From the NCBI GenBank assembly GCA_028583405.1, contig CM053256.1:22293325-22357324 (forward strand): DNA of 64,000 nt. Direction: 5' to 3'. Shown here piece by piece: positions 9,145 to 20,166 of the stretch (its first letter is position 1; each line of letters begins with the position of its first letter). The notes beneath the pieces were generated by a model. The model saw only the letters and a program-made list of their open reading frames with translations. It was not told the origin of the DNA and made no database searches. The DNA comes from Pogonophryne albipinna. Taxonomy: Eukaryota > Chordata > Actinopteri > Perciformes > Artedidraconidae. The translations under genes were made by a program, and so were the position numbers.

Positions 9145-10104
9145 TAGTGCTGTCAAAATTATCGCGTTAACGGCGGTAATTAATTTTTTGAATTAATTGC
9201 GTTAAAATATTTAACGCATTTAACGCATGTGCAGAATGGCCCGCCCCATACATCCCACCAGTGGCAGCGCCAGGGTATGGCTGGGGTAGGCTACACCCAT
9301 ACCAAGAAATGGCTTAGCCCCACCATGAAAAATGATGTTAAAGTAAGCAAAATAAAGTCCGCCAACTCGCGCGGAGTAAATTGCACAGACAGCAGTTAGT
9401 AAGATTGATTTCAGTAGCCACTTGTCTGGAAATAGCGAAGACCAGAAACGGTTTTGAAAACTTTTGTCACGTAGTGATTGTCTTCTCAATAGAACATCTT
9501 TGATAATGTCGGTGTTGTTGCAGGAAGTCCCGACGGAGAATACTTTTGCTGTAGTACAGGGGTGCACATAACTGGTACGCAGGTTATGTGCGTAATCTGA
9601 AACTTGTGTCACAAAGCGCATTTGCGTACCGACGTACTTGTGAAGCTTTTCCAGAAGGCGGTTAGATCACCGGACGACAGAGTCGGTCTCCGTGTGCACA
9701 GACAGGGCTGCTGTTAACGTCGGTCTGTACAACGGAATTGTGCCAAAACTACGCCAACCGGCTGCGGAGGGAGACTTTCTCTCCCCTCCCCCCCTTCACT
9801 GGAGAACTACGCTAAAACAGCTGATCACAACGTTCGCACTCTGTGGTCACGAAGTACTCCACTAGCCGCCGTCGCCGCCCCCCCCCTCAGTCGAAGCCTG
9901 ACGTACTCCCCCGTTATAATAAACATAGATACTGTATGTTAAATGGATATATCCGCCTTCTTTCATTTATCTTTCCATTCCCACAACAATATACATAAAT
10001 AAATGGCATATTTTGGACATAGTTCGAATGGTGATTAATCATGATTAATTAATTTTTACGCTGTGATTAATCTGATTCAATTTTTTAATCGTTTGACAGC
10101 CCTA
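9145..10104. mobile_element. hAT-type non-autonomous element
   Basis: The left end is TAGTGCTGTCAAAATTATCG and the inverted right end is TAGGGCTGTCAAACGATTAA. Flanking 8-bp repeats ATTTTTAT are perfect (9137-9144 and 10105-10112), though AT-rich and thus weaker as evidence. Both ends are rich in AATTAATT and GATTAATC motifs, probably subterminal repeats. A second CAGGGGTGCACATAACT sequence at 9559 looks like another hAT-type terminus and hints at nesting. The 133-codon minus-strand frame inside has no recognisable domain. Confidence 0.7.
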
Positions 10105-10259
10105 ATTTTTATTGATCACAGAGTCATCATTTTGAGAAAAAGGCCTTTAAAGTTTCCTCTTCTCTGGAATCCATCAATCTGATTGATTATTAGCGGAGCA
10201 AATGATCAAAGTAGTACGGAGGGAAGATATTTTCGTTTGGATTACTGGTCTGGGGGAAG

Positions 10260-10261
<2 letters not shown>

Positions 10262-10295
<34 letters not shown>

Positions 10296-10325
10296 CGTGT
10301 GTGTATGTGTTTGTGTACGTTTGTG
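10262..10325 (+). repeat. (GT)n microsatellite
   Basis: An impure GT repeat with scattered A and C. The CVCV/HTHT frames read through it are not genes. Confidence 0.9.
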
Positions 10326-10652
10326 TGCATTGTGTTTGTTTCCCGGGAAAAACACTCACGAGAAACACGGGCTGTTGTTATGCCTGCTGTGACGTCAAGT
10401 CACTCCGTTCTCCGCTTGTAATTATGCCGTTACAAGCTTCAAATTTTTATTTATCATCTGAATTTGCCGAAACAAGTTTAATATTCTGAAAGCCAAGAAT
10501 TTGTTTAATTGAAATCAGATGAAAACAAACTGTAACGGTCCCTGCCGTGTTATCTATGATTACTATACGCCAGGGGTGCCCAACCGGTCGGCAACAACAA
10601 TATTCAGTTTTATTGTTAATGTCCTCAAACATAATCTTCCTGTGCCAGAATA

Positions 10653-10678
10653 ATTGTTTGTAGCCTTTATTTAACCAG
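10653..10678 (-). repeat. 3' terminal fragment of the split LINE
   Basis: The plus strand reads TAGCCTTTATTTAACCAG. Joined to the GTGAAAGCCCCTTGAGATC found at 11716, it forms a continuous LINE 3' end of a type common in fish. The join is broken only by the TIR element 10679-11712. Confidence 0.55.
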
Positions 10679-11712
10679 AGGCCTGTACTACGAAGCTGGT
10701 TCAACCTAACCTGGATATGTTTGAGTTAGCCCGTTGGCCTACTCCAAAACATATGCGCTCTCGCTAAACTGTTCTACGACGCGGGTTATCAAGTGGATCG
10801 CTCAAGCCAGCCATGTCCTATCTAGTTAGGTGCGCGTTCACATGAAAGGGGTGGTATTTGGAGCATTCGACCAATCACAAACATGGAAAAGCGTACTGAC
10901 AGCGCAGCGTGTCATACTTCCTGAATGAAAAGTGAACTTTAATATTAGACATATGAAGAAGTTAAACTTTAAACATCCATGACATAAACACTTTATCCAG
11001 GATAAAAGCCACATAGCTGCACCTGCAAGGTGAATACAGTTTGATTGCGTACATTAACAGGTTTATGATATCACTGCCCCGTCTAAGACACGAGTGGATC
11101 TGACTTTAATTACATTTGACTCGAGTGTTTCGTCAACTTAATGTGTTGCTTAAAATAATACTTCTGCATACAGTATGTGACACTGTGAGTGTTGCACGGC
11201 CAGATACGGCTCAAGAAGCTGACTCAGATAAGGAAATATATGATACATTATGATGTGATATTCCGCGGACTGTACTGTTACTTTGATCCGGTTACTTATG
11301 TTGTGGCAGATATTTAATTAAGCTTTCTTAACGCTAATGTTATAATAGTCGGATTGCTCTGAAGATGGGAGGTGATATTCTATTAATGTTCACGTTCACA
11401 CAGTCGGTGATTTTTGCCGGCCGTCTTTCCTGCAACGGCAGTTTTTCTGTATTTTCTCTATCCTATAATATGACTCGCTTTAAACTCTGCACACTGAGCT
11501 CTGATTGGTCAGCAGGCAGTGGTTTCACTGAGTTGATCTCTTAGCCTGCAACCTAACCTGCTCCGGGGCAGGTTAGCCGCTCAGCATAAGTTACCATGGA
11601 GATCTAGCCTGCTAAAAAGAGAACCAGCGTCGTAGGACCGGAAATCACGAGTTTTCCCTGAAGTTAGCCGGCTAAGCGAAAATCCTGCTTCGTAGTACTC
11701 AGGCCTAGGCCT
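10679..11712. mobile_element. 1.03-kb TIR element with CAG target duplication
   Basis: The left end is AGGCCTGTACTACGAAGC and the inverted right end is AGGCCTGAGTACTACGAAGC preceded by an extra AGGCCT. CAG flanks both sides (10676-10678, 11713-11715). The interior has no transposase-like frame. Three-base duplications occur in PIF/Harbinger and CACTA groups, but the end sequence does not settle the superfamily. It interrupts a LINE 3' end, which gives its boundaries independently. Confidence 0.65.
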
Positions 11713-11715
11713 CAG

Positions 11716-12130
11716 GTGAAAGCCCCTTGAGATCAAAAGATCTCTTTTTCAAGGGTGACCTGCAGCACATTGGTTACACATGTAACATAAAAACAACAGA
11801 ACAACAATAAGGACGACATACAACATAAATTACAGGGTACATTTTACAAAACTCTATTTACAGTGACAGGTACCATGAGTATCAAACAGCATGTCACCCA
11901 GCCGAGTTTTAAAATGAGGCAGGGGAACCAAAGTGCTCAGTTTTAAACATTTTTGCAGACTGTTCCAAGTTAGTGGAGCTGCACAACTAAAAGCTTTCTT
12001 CCCTAAGACAGTCCTAGCACTTGGCACATTTAATAAAACCACATCATGAGATCTCAGGCAATAAGTACTTTCAATTCGTCGAGAGATCAGAGAGCAGATA
12101 TAAGAAGGTATAATGCACTTGAACGCATCA
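11716..12130 (-). pseudogene. LINE 3' end: C-terminal RT-protein fragment plus 3' UTR
   Basis: The minus strand encodes SHDVVLLNVPSARTVLGKKA, then FSCAAPLTWNSLQKCL and FKTRLGDMLF, followed by a stop. This matches the tail of CR1/L2/Rex1-type LINE ORF2 proteins, where a G-x-x-AFS-x-APxLWNSL motif precedes the end. The sequence then runs into a 3' UTR with GGTCACCCTTGAAAAAGAG and its inverted partner. The copy is 5'-truncated near 12131, typical of target-primed insertion. The reverse-transcriptase core is absent. Confidence 0.65.
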
Positions 12131-12590
12131 AAGCTTTGTGAATGGCCGGCGTGACCCCATGTGTCGGGGCGTGGCTGGTGGGCAGTGGGCACTATTTCGC
12201 TGACGTTGTCCGTGTCAACAGGAGTGACATTCCGCACACACACAAGACCGCAATTATGGCAGAAGCAAAAAAGCCCAAAATATATAATTTTCACTCCGAG
12301 TGGGAGGATTATTTTTTTGTATCTATTCCAAATCAAAGTCCATCTGTCTCATCTGCAATGCGAGCGTGGCTTTATCGAAGAAGGGTAATTTAGGAGCGGC
12401 ATTTCAAAACAGTGCACAAACGCTACGAGACGGAATTCCCTCCTAATTCTGCCCTACGCTCCCAAAAGGGGAGGGACCTGAAAGGACAGCTAAATGCACA
12501 GCAGTCCATTTTCACCAGGCCCAACAACAAGAGCAAGGCTGCTACCATAGCATCTTATCGTGTCAGTCACGTTCTTGCAAAACACATGAA

Positions 12591-13190
12591 CGGCCCGTCC
12601 ACACAGCGGCGTGCGTTGAAGCTTACAACGCTTCTGCCCATTCACTTTGAATGGGGTGACGTCACTTTTAGCCAAACTGCATTTTGGGAAGCGACGTGGA
12701 GCGTTGCTGGCGTTGCTCGCTTCAAAAGTTGAGCAATGTTCAACTTTTGGCGCCTCGGCAGAAGCGTCAGTCAATGAAATCCCGTTTATGCAAATCTGCC
12801 AGTACAAGCGCTAGCCAATCAAACCGCGTGTATGCTGGGAGAGACTACGCAGGTCATTTCCTCATATTCCAAAAAATTGAGGGAAAATTCATTATAGCGG
12901 TAGTGAATCACCCGGTGCTGAATGATCAGTCTCTTTTCATCTACCGGGATACAAACCGGAGGAGCGAGGCTTGGAGGGAGGTGGCAGAGACCGTGGGTGA
13001 AACTGGTAGGTTTTCGCCTGTTTGGGGATTTTATATCCAGTTTACTTCGTTTTAACATTGCTATTGCTTTGTATGTCGGGGGCGGGAGATTCATGTGATT
13101 CGTTGTTGGTCGCGTTGCTCGCAAAAAATCCCCAAGCTTCAGACACGCCCACCGCCAAGCGTCAACGCACGCTGCTGTGTGGACGCTCCG
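12591..13190 (+). mobile_element. Harbinger-like element with MADF exon, GAA duplication
   Basis: The ends are CGGCCCGTCCACACAGC on the left and, inverted, CGGAGCGTCCACACAGC on the right, both continuing with a GCGTGCGTTGA-type sequence. GAA flanks it on both sides (12588-12590 and 13191-13193). A 3-bp duplication together with a MADF coding segment fits the PIF/Harbinger group, whose accessory protein carries a MADF/Myb-like domain. At 600 bp it lacks the DDE transposase. Confidence 0.75.
12873..13005 (+). pseudogene. MADF-domain exon of the Harbinger-like element
   Basis: The plus-strand frame reads KIEGKFIIAVVNHPVLNDQS followed by LFIYRDTNRRSEAWREVAET. This is the MADF pattern (LI..V..HP.LYD.....YRD...K..AW..VA). 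A donor GTAGGT follows at 13006, as expected at the end of an accessory-protein first exon. In Harbinger elements this protein helps import the transposase and bind the ends. A starting ATG in frame lies at 12684 but the region before KIEG is element end sequence, so the true start is unclear. Confidence 0.65.
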
Positions 13191-13293
13191 GAAGTCTTTC
13201 AAAGACGGCGAAGTTGTGAAAGAAGCATCCCTGGAGGCTGCCGACGCGCTTTTGGGGGACAGTAAAAATAACAGTAGCATTTCAACAGGTTTG

Positions 13294-15140
13294 TTTGAAC
13301 TTTTTCATTATAATTATTGTACAAAATGGTATAAGAATGCAAACTTAAATTGATATAGTCTATTATCAATTCAGGTTAAGAAACTAGTGTTGCTTGCATC
13401 CTATTTTAAAGGCATTTATTTTTATACTCTACTAAAATGCAACAAAAAAATGGTTTGATTCTATTAATTTTGTCTTTTTTATTGCACTTTGGCAGCAGAT
13501 TCCTGTGTAGCTTCAGATCTGAGTTGTCTTATTAGTAAGCCTAATTTATACTTTTGTAGCAACACTATTTTTATATAATAGCAAAGAAAGGGTTCAGAGT
13601 CTTTTCTTTTTTTCCGGAGTCATATGTGGCAGCACTGTTCAATGTTTCTTGAAAACATTACCACACGGTCCCCTCGTCCCTTGGAAGAGGCGGAGAGGTG
13701 GGTGTTTTTCATCTGGTCTCGTGTGAACGGACACGTCTCGTGTGAACAACACTATTCCGGGCTGACGTCAGCTCGGATGGAATCTGTATCCGCTCGTTGT
13801 AGCCCTGTTTTTAAAATATTTGGGTACGGAGGAAAAGAGAGAGGGTTGTATTCTCTGACAGTTGGTGAGTTCCCTGGAACACCGGGGACACATATTAATG
13901 TACAAAAGACGTACAAAAGTGCATTTTGCATGATAGGTCCAATTTAAATAAAGCGTTATTAGTTTGTCTGTTTTGCACATCCTCCTATTAATATCTTTGG
14001 ACGTCCTCCACTAGCTGTTTTATTGTAGAGATCACTACAGTATCTTCTTGATATTTTCTATTCTATATTTCTATCATTGACCTTCTACTTTCCCCCTATT
14101 TTGTATGTAGGCTACTCTTAATATTTCATCAAATATAACATATTCAACAAAATATAACGTGTTTTAACCACTAGGTGGTTCGGGTTAAAAAACTGTCAAG
14201 TTTACAGTGTTAACACAATAAATTATACTTTCCAGTATAATTTCCAGTTTAGTTTATGACGGATTAATTTTGTTATCCACACATATATTGTTTTGATATT
14301 TCAGTTTCATGCTTATGCATTGTACAATGAACCTGTATAGACCTGTAACAGTCAACTGCATGAGGAGTTGGAAAGGTAGTTTCTGAAGATGTTACAAATA
14401 ACACACAGCATACAATGCCATAATAACTTTGTATTATTAGTGTAGGACACTTATGTATGTGTAACATCAGAAGATGTGTAGTTTTATTCATGTTTTCACA
14501 TAATTTTACAGGATATTACTATATTATTTCACATATTGTAGTTCTACACATTAATATCTGATTTGTAAAACATAGACAGAAAGGTATATCCGTCATTTAA
14601 TGGTAAGCTATTGAAATTCTGATTCCATAGATGTGTCTCCCATCACCCAAAACCCCTGACTATTCTCTCAACTCAGTATTTACATTCTTTAATGCAAAGA
14701 AAATCAGTAATATCTTTACAAACTACAAGTCCTTTTCTATCAGCTGTGCACCGTTATGGTGTAAATATATCTACCAATTGTATCAAATATAAAAGTCAGC
14801 CGAATTAGTGTTGATACTGCAAGGAGACATAATATGTGAAGAGAAATTGAAGATGTGGTTTATTTGCTGATATATTTGTGATCCACGTCATGTATTCAGT
14901 TTCGGGGGCATTTCTTCCAGTTTGTCCAGAAGTCTTCTCAGCAGGGCTCTATAAATAGAGAACTACGGCAGATGTGTAATATTTCATGCAGCCGAACCGT
15001 GTATTACAATGCCGTTATGTCATGACGTTCAAAGAGAAAAGCAAGCACACTCAGAATAAAGTATTATTTTTTTATTTTTTTAATAAATGTTTTCGGATTT
15101 CACATCGCATAAACACCATATCCCAACGTGCATTGCGGCT
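13294..15140. other. Mostly AT-rich non-coding stretch with one promoter-like patch
   Basis: No supported gene. About 13660-13870 is richer in CpG. It contains the palindromic CRE GCTGACGTCAGC (13761-13772) and ends before a strong donor-like GGTGAGTTCC at about 13865, so it could be a relic promoter with a first exon. Near 14949-14958 lies a TATA-like CTATAAATAG. The remainder is AT-rich. Confidence 0.3.
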
Positions 15141-15970
15141 AAAACATCCAATCACCGAGCTTCAACGATAGCTGAGGATTATGGGTAGTTCGATGTTTTA
15201 TCAAAACCTCTGAAAAAATAAATGTGTCTCTCAGAATCGAAAGGGAAAAACACAAAAGCAGTGTACACAATTTAAACCAATTCATGTTGTGTAATTAACA
15301 AGGATAAAATTATGTTTTTTAGTGAATGAGTACTGCAAATATAGCTTTAAAATCATTTGACAGTTAGGGGAATACGGTTTTATTATGAACATTTCGAGAC
15401 CGGAAATGAGGAGTTCTTTTCCAAAACGCTATATATCCATTTTAATAGTTTTCAGTAAAATGACATTTTTTACCTAGACCCACACATTTTGTTAATATTA
15501 AATGTATCCTGTTAAAATGGTTTGTTGGCTCAGTCTGAACATATTGAACAATGATTATTAAATCAAACAACAATATTTTTGATTAAATCAAAGTTTATTT
15601 TTATTTATTTTTCAAAACGCTATAAATCCATCCATTTTTTTCAAAACGTTATAAATCCATGCATTTTTTTTAATTGATGGTTTATGTCTTTCTTTCTTTT
15701 TAAACGAGAACATGCAACATATGATATAAGGGACTCATACTATAAATGAATATAAATCAAATAAGTGCAAATACATGAAATAAATAAAACCCAAATAAAA
15801 TAAATAGTAACATAAACTAAATAGTAAAATAAAATAAATATTTGCAATTTCACATTTCAATATTGTCCAATTTATAACAATATATAACACATACAAATAC
15901 CACTATTACAACAATGTTAAAAATACATTCAAATCATTTAGTAACACATTTAGGCCAATAGTCATTCAGT

Positions 15971-16160
15971 GCCGAACCTGTAAAAAGTAATGATAGTAAT
16001 GATAACGATATTCAATAGGCAAGTCATTCAGTAATACATTCAATAAGGCATTCAGTAAAGTGTCGAACCTGTAAAAAGTAATGATAGTAATGATAACGAT
16101 ATTCAATAGGCAAGTCATTCAGTAATACATTCAATAAGGCATTCAGTAAAGTGTCGAACC
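15971..16160. repeat. 91-bp tandem duplication
   Basis: The phrase GAACCTGTAAAAAGTAATGA begins at 15974 and again at 16065, and a third GAACCTGTAAAA at 16156, so the period is 91. The two full units are almost identical. They lie inside the 2.17-kb TIR element and contain no reading frame. Confidence 0.85.
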
Positions 16161-16836
16161 TGTAAAACTTAAATGCATCAATCTGGTGCATTTTGAGGGG
16201 GAAATAAAGAGACTACACCCATATGAAACAGAACTGTATACATTTAAATAATCATAAAATCATAAAAACATGGCCATAACCAATAAAATACCATATCCAA
16301 TATGAAAAAACATTGAAACTTGTTTATTTATTTGTTTTTGGTTCATTTATAGTTGTGAGTGTGTCTGTGCTCCTGAACCAGCCTCTCCTGTCTCCCTCCT
16401 CTCCCCCTTCTCCTCTTTGAGGCAGAAGCAAAGACTAGTTTTAGCTCTCAACAAGTTTTAATAGTTTCTTACCTTTTTTCACCTAGTTAACGTTTTTTAT
16501 TTTATTATTCATGCATATTTTACTAATCACTCCCCCCTCAAATGGAAATATGTGTTTACATAAATGGTGACCAAACCGTTTGAGACCCACTGAGATAACT
16601 TAGACTAAGTTAACTATCTAAACACTCAGAGTCCTTTACCTCACCTGAGCTGAGGTTATCAGTCTCTCAGTCTGACAGGTGAGGACTCTCCCTCCACCTT
16701 GTTGTTGAAAAAGCTCCTTATATACTTTAGCGCAGCTAGCTAGCACCAGATGCTAACAACAACAATACACGTAACGTAAAATAAATCCTCAGGCCAGCAG
16801 GCCACTTAGCAGGGCTGAAACGAAAGTTGTACTCAC

Positions 16837-17275
16837 CAAACACTTTAATGAAGGTCGCCTTGCAAACGGGAACCTTCTCTGGGTGACTGTTGCACAAGAG
16901 ATTGTACTTGACAGATACGTTCCGGTCTTTTTGTTTGTTTACGTCCTGAACTTTCGGACGCTTCCTTTTCACTTGCGTGATGTCCAGGAGATGAAGTATA
17001 GCCCGGTCCTGGTCAACCTTGTTTGGTTTTTCATATAAATGGTTGAAGTTCATCATCAGGTCGTCCGGTGACAGCTTCTCGGCCTGACAGAAACCTTTCG
17101 CAGCAGCTTTGTGTTGACATCCCACAGTCGGTATTAACGCGCCACCCGAGTGACGAACCTTCTTTTGTTGTTGTTTTTTGTGGTTTTCTTTGTCCAGTCG
17201 ACGTTTTCTACCCCCAGGTGTAGGTCTCACTGGCTCATCCAGGCCATCAAAGGTGTTACAACAGTTTAAAGACAT
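16837..17275 (-). CDS. First exon of an unassigned transposon protein
   Basis: The minus-strand frame starts at ATG 17275 (MSLNCCNTFDGLDEPVRPTP), passes a basic GGRKRRLDKENHKKQQQKKV segment, probably a nuclear signal, and continues with CQHKAAAKGFCQAEKLSPDD. It then has FNHLYEKPNKVDQDRAILHL, VKRKRPKVQDVNKQKDRNVS and VPVCKATFIKVFG. The exon ends at a strong donor (TTTG|GTGAGTAC) at 16837/16836. The pattern of an N-terminal Cys region, then an aromatic/Asn loop, then a final VCK..F...FG resembles Cys-rich N-terminal segments that precede DDE transposases in several fish and insect elements; this is recalled, not searched. No catalytic exon is recognisable in the remaining AT-rich part, so the copy is probably no longer autonomous. 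Confidence 0.55.
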
Positions 17276-17957
17276 ATTTCGAAGACTGAATGAACATAAA
17301 CAAACCTCAACTCAGAGCGCCGCCATGTTGGATTGCATAGAACGCTCACCGAATTCTGATTGGTAGAGAGGACATATCGCGTTTCGGCTCAAAATAGGTT
17401 CGGCGTTTATCGCGGTTTGGAAAGGAACTGCACCTTGCCCTACATTTTAAACAAGGATATATAGCGATTTGGCATGAAACGTTGATAGAGCAGTGAATAG
17501 GTTCAGTACACAGCAAAATGGCACGACAAACTCAATTTTTTTCAATTTGGCGTTTATAGCGTTTTGGAAAAGAACTCCTCAAATACTGTTTTCACCCTGT
17601 GAGGGTTGATGCTAACTTTACATGGACGCTGCCGTTACACGTTCTCCTGGCGAGACCTCAAATAATCTTCGTAATATCTATCAAACTATAGATCCTACAC
17701 ATCCACTGGACGTGGATTCTAAAAGTACAATATACACTTCTCGCTAGAAATCTAATCAAAAAGCATTTTAATGGCCAAACTATCCTACAATTTAGGATTT
17801 TCCAGAGAGGGTTATTTGTGAATATACGACCCTCCGGAGCGTTTGCAGTCAACAGGAGCACTAGAGGTCGAAAACTTTAAAACGTGATTATAGGTCGTAA
17901 TAAGCACATGAACAATCAACCTATTTGGTCGTAATAAGGGCTTGAACAATCAACCTG

Positions 17958-17958
<1 letters not shown>

Positions 17959-18011
<53 letters not shown>
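17959..18011 (+). repeat. (TG)n microsatellite, left part
   Basis: A pure TG repeat that continues at 18735 after a hAT insertion. Confidence 0.95.
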
Positions 18012-18908
<897 letters not shown>

Positions 18909-19051
18909 ACGTGCGATTAGACATCAACTAGTCTATGTTAATGGCTTATACTTGGGGGGCACTGTTAATGGGTTAAGCTGATATTTGGTCTTCAATCCTT
19001 TTAGTGAAAGAGAGGTTTGAACTGAATGACAGTGGTGGTGAGTGACGACAA

Positions 19052-19256
19052 TAGACCCTTTTCTCAGCAGCTATGTTGACGTCATAGCAGGGTAAACACA
19101 GGTGTAATTGATCAAATGAATTATGGCCCCGTTCAATTTAGTGTGTCACAGCCATTGCAGTGAGACAGCATATTATCAGGGCCCTTGACTGCCTACATCC
19201 TAAATTACATCTCTGTTTACCCAGCATGTCAACATGGCTGCTGAGAAAAGGGTCTA
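19052..19256. mobile_element. 205-bp palindromic MITE, TA-type site
   Basis: The ends are TAGACCCTTTTCTCAGCAGC and its inverted copy. The arms continue with ATGTTGAC, GGGTAAACA and TGTAATT for about 60 bases. TA at both ends could be the duplication of a Tc1/mariner-type insertion. No coding capacity. Confidence 0.75.
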
Positions 19257-19309
19257 TTTTACATTTCTCAATTTTATTGTATGCTGATTATCCCCATGCA
19301 CGTGTCAAG

Positions 19310-19389
19310 CACACCACACATTTGATTCCTATAAACAATACTATCTTAAAAGGTAAAGTGTTGTTTATAGGAATCAAATGTGTGGTGTG
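19310..19389. repeat. Hairpin with perfect 29-bp stem
   Basis: 19310-19338 (starting CACACCACACATTTGATTCC) is exactly complementary to 19361-19389, with a 22-base loop. It lies 54 bases after the MITE. It may be a tiny fold-back repeat, or, if transcribed, a small-RNA-like hairpin. I see no flanking duplication. Confidence 0.8.
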
Positions 19390-19698
19390 ATTGACGAAAA
19401 TACATAATTTTGAACTTACTTGGGAGTCTTGTTGAAAGCCTTGTTCTTAAGCTTTTGCTAGACTAAAAACCACCATTGCCATGTAAGTATTGTTCCCAAA
19501 TATAGTGCTCTCTTGTGGACAACGACTTTGAGACTCATACTTGCAATGGAGGTTTTCAGTGGGTTTGTTGTATTTTTGAGAACACTTCACCAGTAGATTG
19601 CATAAAGACATGACAAATGAAGATCATATCATTTTAATATTCATATTTAATATCTCTTGTGTGATGACATTATTTTCCTGAGCCATCCTCATCCTCAG

Positions 19699-19820
19699 CC
19701 TCAGGCACAGATACTCGTTCAGTCACTTCGAAAAGCAGCAGTGAAAATAATTTTTACAGTGGCACTCTGAAACGCATCAGAAAAGAGGAGGAGGCTTTGC
19801 AGGGTCCACAAGCCAAAAAT
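19699..19820 (+). CDS. Exon 2 of SAMD3-like uncharacterised gene
   Basis: The acceptor is CTCAG and the donor GTGAGT. Entering in phase 2 (matching exon 1), the frame reads SGTDTRSVTSKSSSENNFYS followed by GTLKRIRKEEEALQGPQAKN. This Ser-rich linker is followed by the conserved block of exon 3. It leaves in phase 0. An alternative acceptor six bases downstream (GCCTCAG) keeps the frame. Confidence 0.6.
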
Positions 19821-19972
19821 GTGAGTACATGTTCAATATGTCATGTAGACCATTGTTTTATATTTTAGTGACGTGTGTCCATCTGTCCATCTGTGTGTCT
19901 GTACCAGTAGATTGCTCATAAACCTATACTGCTTACTTAACGGGTGTGATTTTTGTTGTGTTTTGTTTTAAG

Positions 19973-20109
19973 CTGATAAAACAGGTTCTGCGGACCAAAC
20001 CTGGTGGAGGTGATGTGCTGAAGGAGTATGAGGAAAAAGGAACAATTAATCCTGCCACAAGAAAAGTGATGGTGAACATTCTAGTTGTAGACATGGTGGA
20101 GAGTGAGGG
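19973..20109 (+). CDS. Exon 3 of SAMD3-like uncharacterised gene
   Basis: The acceptor is TTTTGTTTTAAG and the donor GTAAGATT. The frame reads LIKQVLRTKPGGGDVLKEYE followed by EKGTINPATRKVMVNILVVD and MVESEG. As I recall it, this is the most conserved part of the 'SAMD3-like' family of fish: I.QVL...P.G..VL.EY...GTI....R..LVNILV..M.E..G. It leaves in phase 2, which suits exon 4. No stop or frameshift is present. Function of the family is unknown. Confidence 0.65.
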
Positions 20110-20166
20110 GTAAGATTACATTTTTTGTATAGCTTTGCATGAAAGTGTCATGTATGTATAGGTTAA

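Larger units (their letters stand above)
12131..13293 (+). pseudogene. ZBED5/GTF2IRD2-like (domesticated hAT family) pseudogene, split by an insertion
   Basis: From ATG 12256 the frame reads MAEAKKPKIYNFHSEWEDYF. It then shifts frame to SICLICNASVALSKKGNL (a zinc-finger C-x2-C half) and shifts again to YETEFPPNSALRSQKGRDL, LKGQLNAQQSIFTRP and YRVSHVLAKHM. The order HxEWE...CLIC...KKGN...EFP...LK.QL.AQQS.FTRP...YRVSH is that of ZBED5/GTF2IRD2/EPM2AIP1-type proteins, which derive from hAT transposases. At least two frameshifts break it. A 600-bp element (12591-13190) interrupts it, and the expected continuation SFKDGEVVKEASLEAADALL resumes at 13194, ending at a possible donor near 13290. The catalytic region is not found downstream. 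Confidence 0.7.
15408..17580 (-). mobile_element. 2.17-kb TIR transposon with AAAT duplication inside family X
   Basis: Both ends begin GAGGAGTTCTTTTCCAAAAC and the identity continues for 26 bases in inverted orientation. AAAT flanks it (15404-15407, 17581-17584), and copy 1 of family X at 8418-8425 shows the unoccupied site with a single ATTT. The end motif CAAAACGCTATAAA recurs in degenerate form near 15613 and 15641 and near the right end (17370-17500), so subterminal transposase-binding repeats are likely. It encodes one recognisable exon (16837-17275). A 4-bp duplication does not fit hAT or Harbinger; the superfamily is open. Confidence 0.85.
15141..17950 (-). repeat. Repeat family 'X', copy 2, interrupted
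   Basis: It is the inverse of 8059-8720, with the same landmarks in reverse order: GATAGCTGAGGATTATGGGT at 15168, CGAGACCGG at 15394, TTCTCCTGGCGAGACCTC at 17642 and ATACGACCCTCCGGAGCG at 17823. All the extra length lies in one insertion, 15408-17580. Its right edge has two tandem copies of about 34 bp (GGTCGTAATAAG...TGAACAATCAACCT), of which copy 1 has one, and it abuts a (TG)n tract. Confidence 0.7.

Noticed and set aside
9220..9621. 133-codon minus-strand ORF as a gene
   Set aside because: It lies wholly inside a hAT-type element, begins in its terminal repeat and shows no domain.
12819..13280. 153-codon minus-strand ORF
   Set aside because: It is antisense to the MADF exon and the ZBED-like pseudogene, both of which are recognisable on the plus strand.
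13624..13947. 107-codon plus-strand ORF next to a CRE
   Set aside because: No domain. The patch looks promoter-like, and the frame runs through a donor-like GGTGAGT into AT-rich sequence.
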